Below, piece after piece: positions 34,052 through 45,155 of a DNA stretch of 64,000 bases (position 1 is the stretch's first letter; each line of letters opens with the position of its first letter). This DNA is from Chrysoporthe austroafricana. Lineage: Eukaryota > Ascomycota > Sordariomycetes > Diaporthales > Cryphonectriaceae. Below the pieces are notes generated by a model that ran no database searches, was not told where the DNA came from, and saw only the letters and a list, made by a program, of their open reading frames with translations. The stretch covers positions 3,348,001-3,412,000 of the forward strand of contig JYIP02000003.1 of assembly GCA_001051155.2 (NCBI GenBank). The letters are read 5' to 3'. Made by a program: the position numbers and the translations under genes.

Positions 34052-36141
34052 ATGGCCCTCCTCCCTCCTCTGCCTCCTGCTGCTGCCGATTATGCGTTCG
34101 CGAAGCACACAGCTCCCTCTGCCCCCCGCTGTACGCCTCCGAAGCGCAACACCGTCCACTGGGAGAAGTACGACCGCGACAGTTCGGTCAAGGAGAACGC
34201 AGCCCCCGAGACGCCACACGACGACGACGACCACCATCACCCCGTCCAGAGCCTGAGGGCGTCCAAGCCGTCCCACGACGCCCGTCTTGATCTCGCTGAC
34301 AGGAAGTTCCGCGGCCAGCAGCGGCGCGCACCGCTTGCGGCTGAGACCTTTGTTGCGCCAAGACTAAGGGAGAACACTCACACTCAAACTCACACTCTCA
34401 CTGAGACTGACAAAGGTTGGCCGGCCCCCAGCGTTTCGGGCTGTGTTCACTTGATGCTAACCTATCTGCTGCTAGACCCTCTTGGGGACCACGACCTGGT
34501 CAAGGCGGCAAGGCGCCTGGATCCCAGCGAGAACGTCTTTGAGACGCACGGGAAGAAGCACTTTCAATGGGTCTTGTCCCTCCCTGCTTCCGCTGCCCCG
34601 AGACCCGAACAGCCATTGAATAGCCCGCTGGACGCTGCTGCGCACCACACGCCTGGCGAGGGCGACAGACGGTACTTCGGCTGCAACCTGCTGACCTGGA
34701 CCAAGTCGGCCGGGAGAGAAGACCAGCTTCCAGGCGACCCCGAGGACAAGTATCTGCTCCTCGCCACGCCTATCGACCTCCGACCAGACCAGGGCACGAC
34801 CGCCCACATCGACTTCACCACGCACGAGTTCCGGGTCTTGCAGCAGGAGACGCGAGATCTCGAGATGGCCGCCCCCCAGATGGTCAACACGCCGTCCAGC
34901 GCGACGAACAGCGCCTACCGGCCCAGCCCCCTGAGCGCCACCAGCGCGCAGTGGTCCACTGCGGCGGAGGCGTCAGAGGAGAGTGACAATACGCTCACGA
35001 TCGACCCTCGCCACGAGATGAAGAGCCCCCTCAGCACGATCGAGGATTCCTTTGAGGAGATCGACAAGCTCGAGGAGAATATCGAGGCGATGGTCAGCGC
35101 AGCTGCGCAGGTGAGCCTCGGCGACGGCCAGGAGCAGGGAGGCCGTGACCACAAGGTGCGAGCACCCGCGCAGGCCAGGGACAGTGCCTCGCTGCGTCAC
35201 AGCCCCGCTCGTGATGCCTCTTCCAGGCCAGACCCCGACCGGGCCACCTCACAGACGCCGACCGCGGCAACGCTCCGGAAGGTGGCGCGTCCAGCCAGCC
35301 TGGCCCCGCCGAAACCCCTCCAAAAGGCCAGCAAGCCGCCCACCGTCCCGGCCTTTGAGCTGCCTGGCGAAAGAGTCGCCAGGGAGCTGAAGGAGAAGAA
35401 GGCGGCCCGGCTGTCGATCCAGATGGACCCCCAGAAGGCTGCCGAGGCCAGCTCTCCGCAGCGCACCCGCTCCATCCGGTCTAGCAAGCCGCCCACAGTC
35501 CCTAACTTTGAGCTGCCTGGCGAGCGGTTTTCGCGGCAGAAGAAGGAGCGGCTCGAGCAGAAGCTGAGGGAGGAGGAGGAGGAGGCCCGCAGGCGCCGGC
35601 AGTTCAAGGCCCGGCCGTCTCCCGCCAGCGCCGCGCCCACCGTGCGCTCGACCTTTACCAGCCGTCAGCGCCAGACCGGCGGCGGCCCGTCGGAGCAGGG
35701 CAGCCCGTTCTCGCCGGCGGCGGCCGAGTCGTCGCCGAAGGCCGGCGCGGCGAAGCGCCACTCCGTGACCATGACCTCGTCGGCCGTGCGCACCGCTAGT
35801 TTCGCGTCCGCCTCGACGGCGTCGACCACGGCGCGGGGCCGGACGTCCAGCTTCGGGTCGTCGCCGGTCAGCACGCGCGCGACCTCGTCGTCGGCCGGTA
35901 GCGTGGCGTCGACCACGGGGGGGAGGAAGCGCAGCACCGTCGTGTCGAGCGAGGAGCTCCAGCAGCAGAAGGCGCGCGGGCGGCAGATCTACACGCGGGA
36001 CAACACGGCGGGGCAGGTCAAGGCGCGCGAGGAGCAGGACCGCAAGGAGGCCATCAGGCTGGCGCGGCAGAAGTACGCGGAGATGAGCCGGATGAAGGCG
36101 GCGCAGGGGCGGGCGCGGCGGAGCCTGCACCAGCCGCAGCC

Positions 36142-36224
<83 letters not shown>

Positions 36225-36343
36225 CCTCCTCGTCGTCGTCGTCGTGTGCCGAGGAGAAGACGGCTGCGGCCCTGGCCAGCCCCGAGGGCGTGCTGCCGCC
36301 GCGCGTCCCGCAGCACATGTCTGGGATCAGCAGGAACTTTTGA
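34052..36343 (+). CDS. Disordered coiled-coil protein, TPX2-like candidate
   Basis: The frame encodes 763 aa, or 743 aa if a predicted 60-nt intron (34416-34475, GCTAAC branch site, CTAG acceptor, unusual GTTGGC donor) is removed. I do not know a named orthologue. The protein is mostly disordered. A near-identical motif SKPPTVPxFELPGER occurs twice, 51 codons apart (35330-35374 and 35483-35527), each followed by a Lys/Arg/Glu-rich helix. The second copy runs through RQKKERLEQKLREEEEEARR to QFKARPSP, which resembles the repeated C-terminal element of TPX2 spindle-assembly factors (F-x-ER, coiled helix, F-K-A-R-P). A Lys/Arg-rich helix (REEQDRKEAIRLARQKYAEM) precedes 27 consecutive CAG codons and a Ser run. 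The protein ends MSGISRNF. A microtubule-associated role is an inference, supported weakly by its neighbours SGO1 and DAD2. Confidence 0.8.
36143..36223 (+). repeat. Pure (CAG)27 encoding polyglutamine
   Basis: Twenty-seven uninterrupted CAG codons encode a Gln tract near the C-terminus of the TPX2-like candidate. A pure repeat this long is expected to vary in length between isolates. Confidence 0.95.
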
Positions 36344-37214
36344 GGTTGGACTTGTTGACTGAGGGGGAGGGGGTCTGTCTGATGAGCTAGCTGATGATAT
36401 GATGTGATGGATAGCGCTGACGAGTTGTTTTGTGTGGTTCTTGTTGTGGTTCGTGTCGTGACTTCGCAGAGGGGGGATCGATCCCATATTCGTTTCTCGG
36501 CTGCGGTGCGGCGGGCGCCCGCCAGCTGGCGGGGAACGAGAGGTGAGGTTGGATGTATGGTGAGTGTTATTGTATTGTATCAGGGGTTTACGGCATGATT
36601 GTTTGGGGTGATCATGGACAATCAAGGCGGCCTCTGGTCTCCGCGGCCATTGGAAGCAGGTCAGGGATGGCGATGGCGGTATGAGGTTACGGAGGAGGAC
36701 ATCATTATTTACGGAACGGCAGCTTTGTACGATTAGCACCCATGGTGTGAAGACATTCTTTCCACTACCCATTCAGGAATCTATTCCCACGTCCACGGAC
36801 CTGTCCACGTAGCCATGTCGCGAGGCTGGAGTCTGCGGTGCCTCCTGTAAGGCTGCTGGTTCGTCATTGCGTTAAGAGAGGCATTGGGAGTTGAGTAAAT
36901 TGCCGGATAGTCAGGGACGCATCCCTACATGACACAAGCATCGGGCCGAACGATATTTATATATATATATAATAACAATAAAAGCAGCGGGAAACTCATC
37001 TGGATCTACGGACTATAGCACCACACCAACAGCGGGTGGAGACTTTACAAGCAGCCCTTCTTCCCACCGCCGCGAGCTCTGCTGGGGTGTTGTTGTTCGC
37101 CACGTGGACAAACCCTCGAAGAAGCCACGGCGGGAAATCAACCTCGCCGCCGCGCTCCGCTCAACACCGTCAGGGAGGCTCTCCTCCTCACGCCGCTCGT
37201 CCTGAGAGGAGGTG
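36344..37214. other. Intergenic region
   Basis: No gene is seen. There is a short AT-rich patch (about 36,955-36,980, alternating TA followed by aataa) which may include a 3'-end signal for the upstream gene or promoter DNA of the esterase gene. Confidence 0.55.
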
Positions 37215-39731
37215 ATGGCGCCGGTCACGGTCTCGGTCTCGGTCTCCTCACCCAGCGCGAGCGCCGGCGACAGCGGCGGGGATGTTTCGGCGGCAGCTGT
37301 CGCGGCTGCTCGGCACTTATATCTGCCGGCCGTCCTGGACTTCACCACCCCGACGGCCCTCCTCATTTTCCTCCTCCTCTTCCTGGCGCTGAGTACCATC
37401 GCCCGGCTGCGGGACTGGCTCTCTCCGGCGCGCACTGGTCTCTCATCAGGGTATACACGCAGCTCGCTGGGCGGCAGGAAGACGCCCGTTGCGCATGGGG
37501 ACGACGAACGTTTCGGCCCTGAGACCAAGACACGCCTACGCCTGGACGACGACCTTGCTACCACCACTGCTACCACAACTACCACTGCTTTTAGCTGCCC
37601 ACCACACGCCGCCATGGCGCGGGACAGCAGCAGCAGCAGCAGCAGCAGCACCAGCAGCAGCACCAGCAGCAGCAGCACCAGCAGCACCGCCCTCCGCCCG
37701 CCGGCGCGCCGCCCCACGCCGCACGCCGGGCCCGCCGCGACCGTCGCCCTCCCCCAGGGCCACTACGCCGGCGTGCTCCTGCCGGCGTCGGCCTCGCTCC
37801 CGCGCCCCGTCGAGGCCTGGCGCGGCATCCCGTACGCGCAGTCCACGGCGGGGGCGAACCGCTTCCGGCCCCCCGTGCCTCTGTCCGCGGACGCCGGCGC
37901 CTCCGTCACTGTCGCCGACACCTTCGGGCAGATCTGTCCGGGCTCGGTCGGGGTGGTGCCCGGTATCGCGGCCGGCGAGGACTGCCTCAACCTCAACGTC
38001 TACCGGCCGGCGGGCTGGGCGCAGGATGGCACCGCCGCCGGTGGCGGGAAGGGGTTGATGCCGGTGGTGGTCTACGTGCACGGCGGCGCGTTCAACGCCG
38101 GGATGGGCACCGAGCGCGACATGGCGAGCCTCGTCGGCTGGGCGGCGGCCACGCCCGTGCTCGGGATCAACTTCAACTACCGCGTCGGCGCCCTGGGGTT
38201 CCCCAGCTGCGCCGCCGCCGCCCGCGAGGGGTGCCTCAACCTCGGCCTGCGCGACCAGCAGATGCTGTTCGCCTGGGTGCGGGACAACGTTGCTGCGTTC
38301 GGGGGGGACCCGGGGAGGGTCACTCTCATGGGCCTGAGCGCCGGCGCGCACTCGGTGAGTCGGAGTCGGAGTCGCTTATACCTTCTAGTTGTGCACACAC
38401 GGGACAGGCGGGGCGGGAGGTGGTGAGAAGAGGAGGGACGGGCTCATCCTCTTCCTCATCCTCCCCTAGGCTGTTCATGCCGAAACTACTAGTCAAAGAC
38501 TAACACCCTCCAGATCGGCTACCACCTCCAGTACTACACCGCCGCCACCGCCCCCTTCCACGCCGCCATCCTCGAGTCGGGCGGCGCCACCGCCCGCGCC
38601 ACGCTCGCGCCGTCGCACCCGCGCACCGAGGCCCAGTGGCGCGAGTTCCTCGCCGTGCTGGGCATCCAGCCCGGCGCCGTGGCGCCGGGGCAGTTGTTCG
38701 CGCTGCTCCGGACCCTCCCGCTGGACGCCCTCCTCCGCGCGTCCAACACCGTCTTCAGCCGGTACCAGGACCCAGTGCGGTGGCCGTTCCAGCCGGTGGT
38801 GGCGGCGGGCGGTGACGACCCCGTCATCCCGGACCTCCCCGTCGCGGCCTTCCGCCGCGGCCGGTCCCTGCGCGTGCCCATCCTGACGGGGTTCTGCACC
38901 AACGAGGGCACCGTCTTCTGCAGCCCGCGCGTGGGCGGCGCCGACGCCGACTTCCGCGCCAAGTTCGCCGCGCTCGTCCCCGGGCTCAGCCCCGCCGACC
39001 TCGCCGCCCTGTCCGCCCTGTACCCGGACCCGGCCGCCGTGCCCGGGAGCCCCTACGCCGGCGGGCCGCCGGGGTTCGGGCGCCAGTGGCGCCGGTACGA
39101 GGCGGCGTACGCGCACTACGCGTATATCTGCCCTGTGCTGCAGACGGGCCACTTTTACAGCGGGGGTGCTGACGACGGCGCTACGGCGGCGGAGGAGGGA
39201 GAGGAGGAGGAGAAGGAGAAGGAGAAGAAGCCGGCGCCGGTCTGGGTCTACCACTTCGCGGCGCGCTCGCGCCCCGAGTTCGGCGGCACCGCCAACCACG
39301 GCGACCAGGCGGCGCTCGTGGCGCACGACATGGGCGCCCTCGGCGCGTTCCCGGGCTTGGTGGCCACGGCGGACGCGATGCACGGCGCGTGGGTGCGGTT
39401 CATCGCCACGGGCGACCCGAACCCCTCCCCTCGTCGTCCTGCAGATGCCCCCCCGGCCGCGGCGGCGACAGCCACCAACGTTCTGCCCTTCTGGCCGCCG
39501 TTCCGCTCCCCCCTCGCGGCGCGCGGCGGCGGGCGCGGCGAGGTGATGGTTTTCGGGGCCGGCAACGACGAGAGGATGGGGGACGCGGGCGGGGCCCGGC
39601 GCGGCACGCCCGCGCGCGTGGCGAGGCTGACCCCGGCCGAGGTCGCGCAGTGCCGGTTCTGGTGGGACCGCGTCGAGCTGAGCGAGGGGATGGGGCGGAG
39701 GCTGGGGGGCGACGGGAGGGCGAGGCTGTAG
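37215..39731 (+). CDS. Membrane-anchored type-B carboxylesterase
   Basis: This is an alpha/beta-hydrolase of the carboxylesterase type B / lipase family, hydrolysing carboxylic esters. Predicted exons are 37215-38354 and 38514-39731 (785 aa); the 159-nt intron has a GACTAACA branch site and splits just after the nucleophile motif. The catalytic triad is visible: Ser375 in GLSAGAHS, Glu511 in CTNEGTVF and His642 in GTANHGDQAALV. Also typical are the EAWRGIPYA segment, EDCLNLNVYRP and the oxyanion-hole VYVHGGAFNAG. Before the enzyme domain come a likely signal-anchor (about residues 46-63, LLIFLLLFLALS) and a low-complexity Thr/Ser spacer with an AGC-repeat-coded Ser run, so the enzyme probably sits on the lumenal or outer side. 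An acidic loop (EEGEEEEKEKEKK) interrupts the last third. Starting instead at the internal ATG near 37,614 would remove the anchor. The natural substrate is unknown. Confidence 0.9.
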
Positions 39732-40831
39732 GCCGGGTGCGTGGCCGCATATACTCTGTCTCTGTGTGTCTCTTTTAACTAGCCTCACCGGCGGGTGTTG
39801 GACCAGGCTGTGGTGGCAGATCGCGCCTGTGGCATGAAAATAGACGCCGACTATCACGAGCGGCGAGACAAGACGAGACAAACAGGTGTACCGTCCACTC
39901 GGAAGCCAAACATGGCCTATTTTCCCTAGACTGGTCACCGGAGGAATAGTCCGACTGGATCTAGATAGCAACTTTGTTTCAATTCACCCCGACACAGCTC
40001 CGCTCTGTAAAACGGCGCTGGCCCCAACTGACCCGGCAGAGCCGCGCTCTATCGAAGATTTCAAAAATGGTGTCTCGACTATGAGTTATAGGTTATGTGT
40101 TCACATTCTCTCCATCAAGGCCAACCACCACCAAAAGCCGCTCCTCCTTCAATAACATCTCCACTACTAAACTTCTCTTCACCAAATATCCTCCAACCGT
40201 CGTGAGGGTCCAGACAAGACAGCGGGCCTGAGAATCCGGTCTCCATTAGCCCCCAAGCAAGATCACCGCTCCCCCTACTACATCCACCGCCCCCCAGGAT
40301 TCGTTTACAGGTTGTATTAAAAGAAGAAGTCCGAACATATGCCCATGTCGTGTTCGTGTTTGGTCGATTGTGTGCCAGGTGTGTATCGTGAGCCCCGGAG
40401 CTGTGCTCATCCATCCACAAAACACAGCAGCTAACCATCTCCGAGCCAGACACCGGCCGCGTGTTTTGAACGGTGTTAATGCAACTGGCACACAATTTGT
40501 GTGTGTGTGTGTGTTTGTGTGTGTGACGGTACTGGAAGCTTTTTTGCCGCAGAACGCCTCGCAACGCCTCCGGGTAACGAGGGGGATGATTTGATGATGA
40601 AGATATAATATATCATGACAAAAGCCCCAGAGATAGATAAAATAAGAAAATTATAAAAAGCCAGTACTTGTCGAAGGCATAACCAGATGTTTTGTCGAAA
40701 AGAGGAGAAGGGTATCAAGCGTAAGACAGTTTCATGCGTGGGTAGCTGTTATCAACCGTTGCCGTTCCACGTACGCGCGAAAGCTCATTCAAATCCGAGA
40801 GAGAAAGAGCACAGGGTGACCTTCGTTCGTT
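39732..40831. other. Intergenic region between convergent genes
   Basis: No gene is seen. It lies between the 3' ends of the esterase gene and the Ser/Thr-rich membrane-protein gene. A GT tract is at about 40,499-40,525 and AT-richer DNA at 40,590-40,660. Confidence 0.6.
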
Positions 40832-42115
40832 TTAGAAATTCTGCGAGATGCCGGCGCTCTGCTGTGGGTAGTGCGACGGGTTCTCGATGCGCGTGTTGCG
40901 CCGTGCCGGGTTGTCCCTGATCACAGGCTGGCCGCCGGGCGGGCCGCCGAGCTGGTTCTCCGAGTAGGGGTCGTATTGCGTGTAGCCCTGGTTCTCGCCG
41001 TACGCCATGCCGATGTCCCCAGAGCCGTCCGACGGCGCCCCGGCGCTGTAGGACGACGAGGCGTTGGAGGGCCCGCGCCGGACGTTGCCGCCCCGATTGT
41101 TCGCCGAGTTGGGGCCCATAGCCCCTAGTATCTCGCCCTCGGGGGTGTGGTGTCCCTCGCCCATCAGCGGGTCGCCAGGGTAGGTGGCCCTCGTGGGCGA
41201 TGCGCCATCCGAATATGCGTTCTCAGAGTAGGGGGCGTCGGAGAACGCGCCGGCGGCCGCACCGCCCGAGAGGGTCGTCGAGGCCTTGCGGCCCGTCGAG
41301 CCGCCCAGCGTCGTCGAGCCCCACCCTCGGTACCCGGACGACGAGTCCTCCTTCATCTCGTACCCGGCACCGCCGGAGCCGGGGATCGTGGGGTCGGCAT
41401 TCGGGTTGTACGTGTAGTCCTCGACCTCCTTGCGGCGCTCCTCCTCCGCGGCCTTCTTGGCCTTGCGCTTCCTGAACAGCCAGATGCCCACGCCGACGAG
41501 GATCGCAACGGCGGCAATCGGGACGACTACGGCGACGGCGATGGTGCCGGCATGGTTCGTGCCGCCGGACCCGGAGCTGCCTGTCTGGATCGATGCGGCA
41601 CTGGACGACGCGGACGCCGCAGAGTCCGTACCGGTCGGGGTGGTGGAGGTGACGATGGTCTGGGTGATGTACTGGGTGCTGGTGATGCCATCGCTGGTGA
41701 TGACCGACTGGGACGTAGAGAAGGTGGTGGTCAGCACGTCCGAGGTGGACGAAGAGGATGCTGAGGTTGTGGAGGTGGTGCTGGTGTCGCTCGAGACGGA
41801 CGAGGTGGTGTCCGAGCTGGTGGTGGAGGCCACCGAGGAGGTGGAGGTCTCAGTAGGCAGCGCCGACGTGGTGGTCAGCGTGTCTGAGGTGGTCTCCGCT
41901 GTGGAAGTGGAAGTTGTGTCAGCAGAGGAACTCGTGACTGTAGTGCTCGGCGTGGTAGCCGGCTCAGAGGACGTGGTCGTCGACGGCGTCGCCGAGGAGG
42001 CGGCAGCCGTCGCCGTCGCCGCAACCGTACTTAGGGAGGTAGCGTTGTTGCTAGCCATCGCGAACAGCCTGACGTCTGGGAGTCCAGACGGGTTCCTGAC
42101 GTGTGGAGGAGCCAT
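40832..42115 (-). CDS. Ser/Thr-rich single-pass membrane protein
   Basis: It encodes 427 aa from the ATG at 42115. Residues about 25-180 are a mucin-like Ser/Thr-rich ectodomain, expected to be O-glycosylated, with the ITSTQYITQTIVTSTTP element common in fungal wall sensors. A Gly/Ser hinge and one transmembrane helix follow (about 191-214, AVAVVVPIAAVAILVGVGIW), then a basic stop-transfer (FRKRKAKKAAEEERRK) and a 200-residue Gly/Ser/Asn-rich cytoplasmic tail ending in SAGISQNF. This layout resembles Mid2/Wsc-type cell-wall stress sensors, but no cysteine-rich domain is present, so a sensor role is only inferred. No signal peptide is seen at 42115. The frame is open upstream to 42382, and a GCTAAC branch site plus CAG acceptor just after the chosen ATG suggest that the true 5' exon may lie further upstream. 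Confidence 0.75.
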   Translation of the reverse strand: MAPPHVRNPSGLPDVRLFAMASNNATSLSTVAATATAAASSATPSTTTSSEPATTPSTTVTSSSADTTSTSTAETTSDTLTTTSALPTETSTSSVASTTSSDTTSSVSSDTSTTSTTSASSSSTSDVLTTTFSTSQSVITSDGITSTQYITQTIVTSTTPTGTDSAASASSSAASIQTGSSGSGGTNHAGTIAVAVVVPIAAVAILVGVGIWLFRKRKAKKAAEEERRKEVEDYTYNPNADPTIPGSGGAGYEMKEDSSSGYRGWGSTTLGGSTGRKASTTLSGGAAAGAFSDAPYSENAYSDGASPTRATYPGDPLMGEGHHTPEGEILGAMGPNSANNRGGNVRRGPSNASSSYSAGAPSDGSGDIGMAYGENQGYTQYDPYSENQLGGPPGGQPVIRDNPARRNTRIENPSHYPQQSAGISQNF

Positions 42116-42966
42116 GTTAGCAGGAGCGCCGGACAGCAACAACAACGTGATTTGCAGGGAGACATGATAAGGTTCATCCCGGGCATTCAGGACGGAGAAA
42201 TAAGCATAAACAAATACTGCGCGCGGGCGCCAGACAGACAGCGGAGAGGGAAGGGCGACGATCTGTACAAGGGCAAAAGAGCGGAGAGAGAGGGTGGTTC
42301 GCGGGGACGCCACGAGGGCGCACGAGCGAGCGACAGGCACGAACAACGGGGACGGACAGGCAGACCGACAGCAGACAGACAAGAAAAACCGGGGACGTTG
42401 GTGGAGTGGCCCGTACCTGTATGATCAGCGCCCGAGCGAGCGTCGGCCGCCGCGATGTGAGGCGTGCGGGTTTGCAGGGTCTTGATTGAGACGGAGGGTC
42501 CAGCGGCGCGAGGAGTCGCGGTGGACATGCGAGAGCTGAGCCTTTGCCTGCTGGCCCGGGTCGGCGGCGTGCAGGAAGGGGGTGTCGGGGTGTGTCTGGC
42601 GCTGTCGCGAGCAGGCCCGGTGGGACGACAAAGAATTGGCTGTCAGGCGACGGCAGCGCGAAGAGACCCAGAACGAGGGAGCGCCGGGGGGAGCGGGCGG
42701 CTGCGGGCGGCGGCTGCGAGATAAACGCTGTCTGTCTGTCTCGGTCGGTGCCCACAGGACGGGGGGGGGCCAGGGACAGCTGCTATGCGAGGTGCCGCCG
42801 AGGAATGCGTGGGTGATGACAACCGCCGTCGGCTGGAATGGACGCGATGGCCTTTTTCCTTGGTGGTTTTGGGACGGGCGGAGGAGGAGGAGGGAGAGTA
42901 GGCACGGAGGAATGGAGGGAGGAGGCCCGCGGTCAGGCTGGGGGCCAGGTTCTTTGGTTGCCGTGC

Positions 42967-42997
<31 letters not shown>

Positions 42998-42998
42998 G
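42967..42998. repeat. GT dinucleotide tract
   Basis: A near-perfect (GT)n microsatellite passes into gcgcgcg. Confidence 0.85.
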
Positions 42999-43357
42999 GC
43001 AGGCGAGCAGGATTTGGGTGTAATAAATGACTGACACGGGCGCCAGAGCTGAACCTGGTCAGTGTCGCCGTCCAATCTGGTACCGCTGCTGCAGCGAGGA
43101 GTGGCTGCCGCTGCGCGTGTGGTGTCGTGCCCCCGAGTGTGAGGTGAGACTGCCGTGACCCCAATCGAGGATGGTCGGGTCTGGCCTTTGTCTCCTCTCG
43201 ACTCCTCTCTCTGCTGCAGTGTGCAGCGTGTCTGCGCTTGGCCCTTGCAGGCTTTGTCGAGATCTGGCGGTGCCTGAACGGGGCGGTTGGCTGGCAGCTG
43301 TCGTGGCCTCCAGACCTCAGCAGCAGGAGGCGAGACGGGTTGTTTCTTTTTCCCTTC

Positions 43358-43369
43358 TTCTTTCTTTCT

Positions 43370-43400
<31 letters not shown>

Positions 43401-43430
43401 TTCTTCTTCTTCTTCTTCTTCTTCTCCTCC
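43358..43430. repeat. Compound tttc/ttc microsatellite
   Basis: About nine tttc units switch directly to about nine ttc units, giving one polypyrimidine strand. Phe/Leu/Ser-rich frames across it are repeat artefacts. Confidence 0.9.
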
Positions 43431-45132
43431 TCTCTGCCGACGGGGTGTGGGGTCTGGCGGTGATAGAAGGTTGTCTGATGGTGGTGAGGTCTTGGTCAGA
43501 CGGGCCTGGGGGAGCGAGGGCGGGCGGCGAGGGTTGGTCTGGAGGATGGGTTTCCAATGCGTCCCAGCAGGGTCGAGGCAAGGCTCGTAGGATCTGGGAG
43601 CGAGGGCAGAGGAGGGGGGAAGGCTCGCTGGGTCAGCGCCCTCTCAGCACCTTGGGCCTCGTGCCTGGGCCCTGATCCCTGGCTGGCTTCCCGTATTGCA
43701 CGGCAGCACACTGCCACACTGCCACTCTGCTACTCCTGCTAGGCCTGGCCCGGGTCGTATTAGCGGGCCTAAGCGACCACTGGCGACCTCACGCCAGGGC
43801 TAGCGAGGCGACGTGAGTGGCCGAGGCCCCTGAAGCCGGCGCGGTTCGCCCGCCCCACCTGGCCACCCTGGGGGGGGGGTTGCTGGGTACCTGGCACCGG
43901 CACCGTCTCACTGAGCGTCGCCGCTGGGCGAGGGTTAGGTCACTGGGCGGCCCTCTGGTGCTTCGTGGGCCGCGAAGCGAGCGCGTGGCTGGCTACTGAG
44001 TAATCTCGTCTCGGTCGTCCCCTCGTGTCGCCCGGCGATGGCCTGACGGACCTCGACCCGGCGCGTTTCGAAGTGGCACACACGACGGGGACCCGGAGAG
44101 GTCGAACTCGCAGCGCGAGAGATTGGAAGTGGGTCGAGTGTCTCTGCCCCCAAAAAAAGAAATGATGACGCCAAATTGTCGATCGCTGCGCCGGACAGAG
44201 GTCGCCCCCCCCAGAACAGCGGCAGCAGCAGCAAGCAGGAAACAATAACCACAAATAACAACAACAACACACACCTCTCTGGCGCCTCGAGGGCGGGCTC
44301 GGCTGTCCTGGTGCCTGCCGCTGCCACAGTGGCCCCCTCGTGTGTCGATGCGGTGAGCGGCGAGGATGTCCTGTGGCCTCCTCGTGTGCCCGTCGCCGCC
44401 GTATCGGTCTGTGGACGCGAGGGCAGCCCCCTTGTTGCTGAGGAGGCTCGAGTACCTTTGGTACGCTGATCTCCGCGCGGCCCTCTTTTCCTTCGGTCAG
44501 GGCTGGTGCTGGTCACTTCCGCCGCGGTGGTCGACGTCAGCCGTCAATTCCACAGCAGCGATCTGAGCGCGTGGGGATGCAGAAGGTCTGCCGGTTGTCG
44601 ACAAAAGAACTTGCCCAGGAATGCGTGCCGGGTTTGGCAGCGCAGAAACAACAGACGTCAAGACGCTAGGGGCTTGTCGAGACTTGCGGCCGGGCTGCCA
44701 CATGCTTAAAAGAGAGACAGAGGAGGGGAGGCTCGGGCTCCCGGCTCCCTGAGACCTAACATACTACGTATCCAGCTCACTCGAAGCTCCCAACACGGGA
44801 AGGTGAGCTCTGCAGTGCTACAAACCACATCCAGCCGCGCCCTGGAGGTTCGAAGGGGACCCTGTCGTCGCCTGCAGAGGGCGACCGAGAGCCCGTCTTT
44901 GGGATGGACGATACGACCACCACGGTCGACGCAAGCGCAGCAGGAAAACGGCTCTCCGCCAACGGCAGAACAGCCAGCAACCCCGAGCATGCGGTGGCAG
45001 CACTTCTGCATGCCCTCCTCCCCCGGACCGCGTACGGTGATAGGGAGGCAGGACCCCTCGTCCGCAAACGGCACATGTCTGGGTCTGGCTTCGCGCCAGT
45101 GCATGCAGCTAAACCTAGAGACAGACCACCAG

Positions 45133-45155
45133 TGCAGCGCAGCGCAGCGCAGCGC
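45133..45155. repeat. gcgca pentamer tract
   Basis: Four tandem gcgca/gcagc pentamers; the same unit occurs near 18,612. Confidence 0.7.

Noticed and set aside
36318..36345. Similar C-termini MSGISRNF (TPX2-like) and SAGISQNF (Ser/Thr-rich membrane protein)
   Set aside because: Seven-residue likeness between otherwise unrelated proteins is probably chance; no known motif of this form.
35249..36772. 507-codon minus-strand frame with long Leu run
   Set aside because: Antisense of the TPX2-like gene; the Leu run is the CAG repeat read as CTG.
42116..42382. N-terminal extension of the Ser/Thr-rich protein to an ATG at 42382
   Set aside because: The added residues are Arg/Ser/Cys-rich without a signal peptide, and an intron branch site and acceptor fall inside the joint region.
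43171..43675. Leader-like hydrophobic frames around 43.2-43.6 kb
   Set aside because: They depend on the ttc/tttc microsatellite and have no conserved segment.
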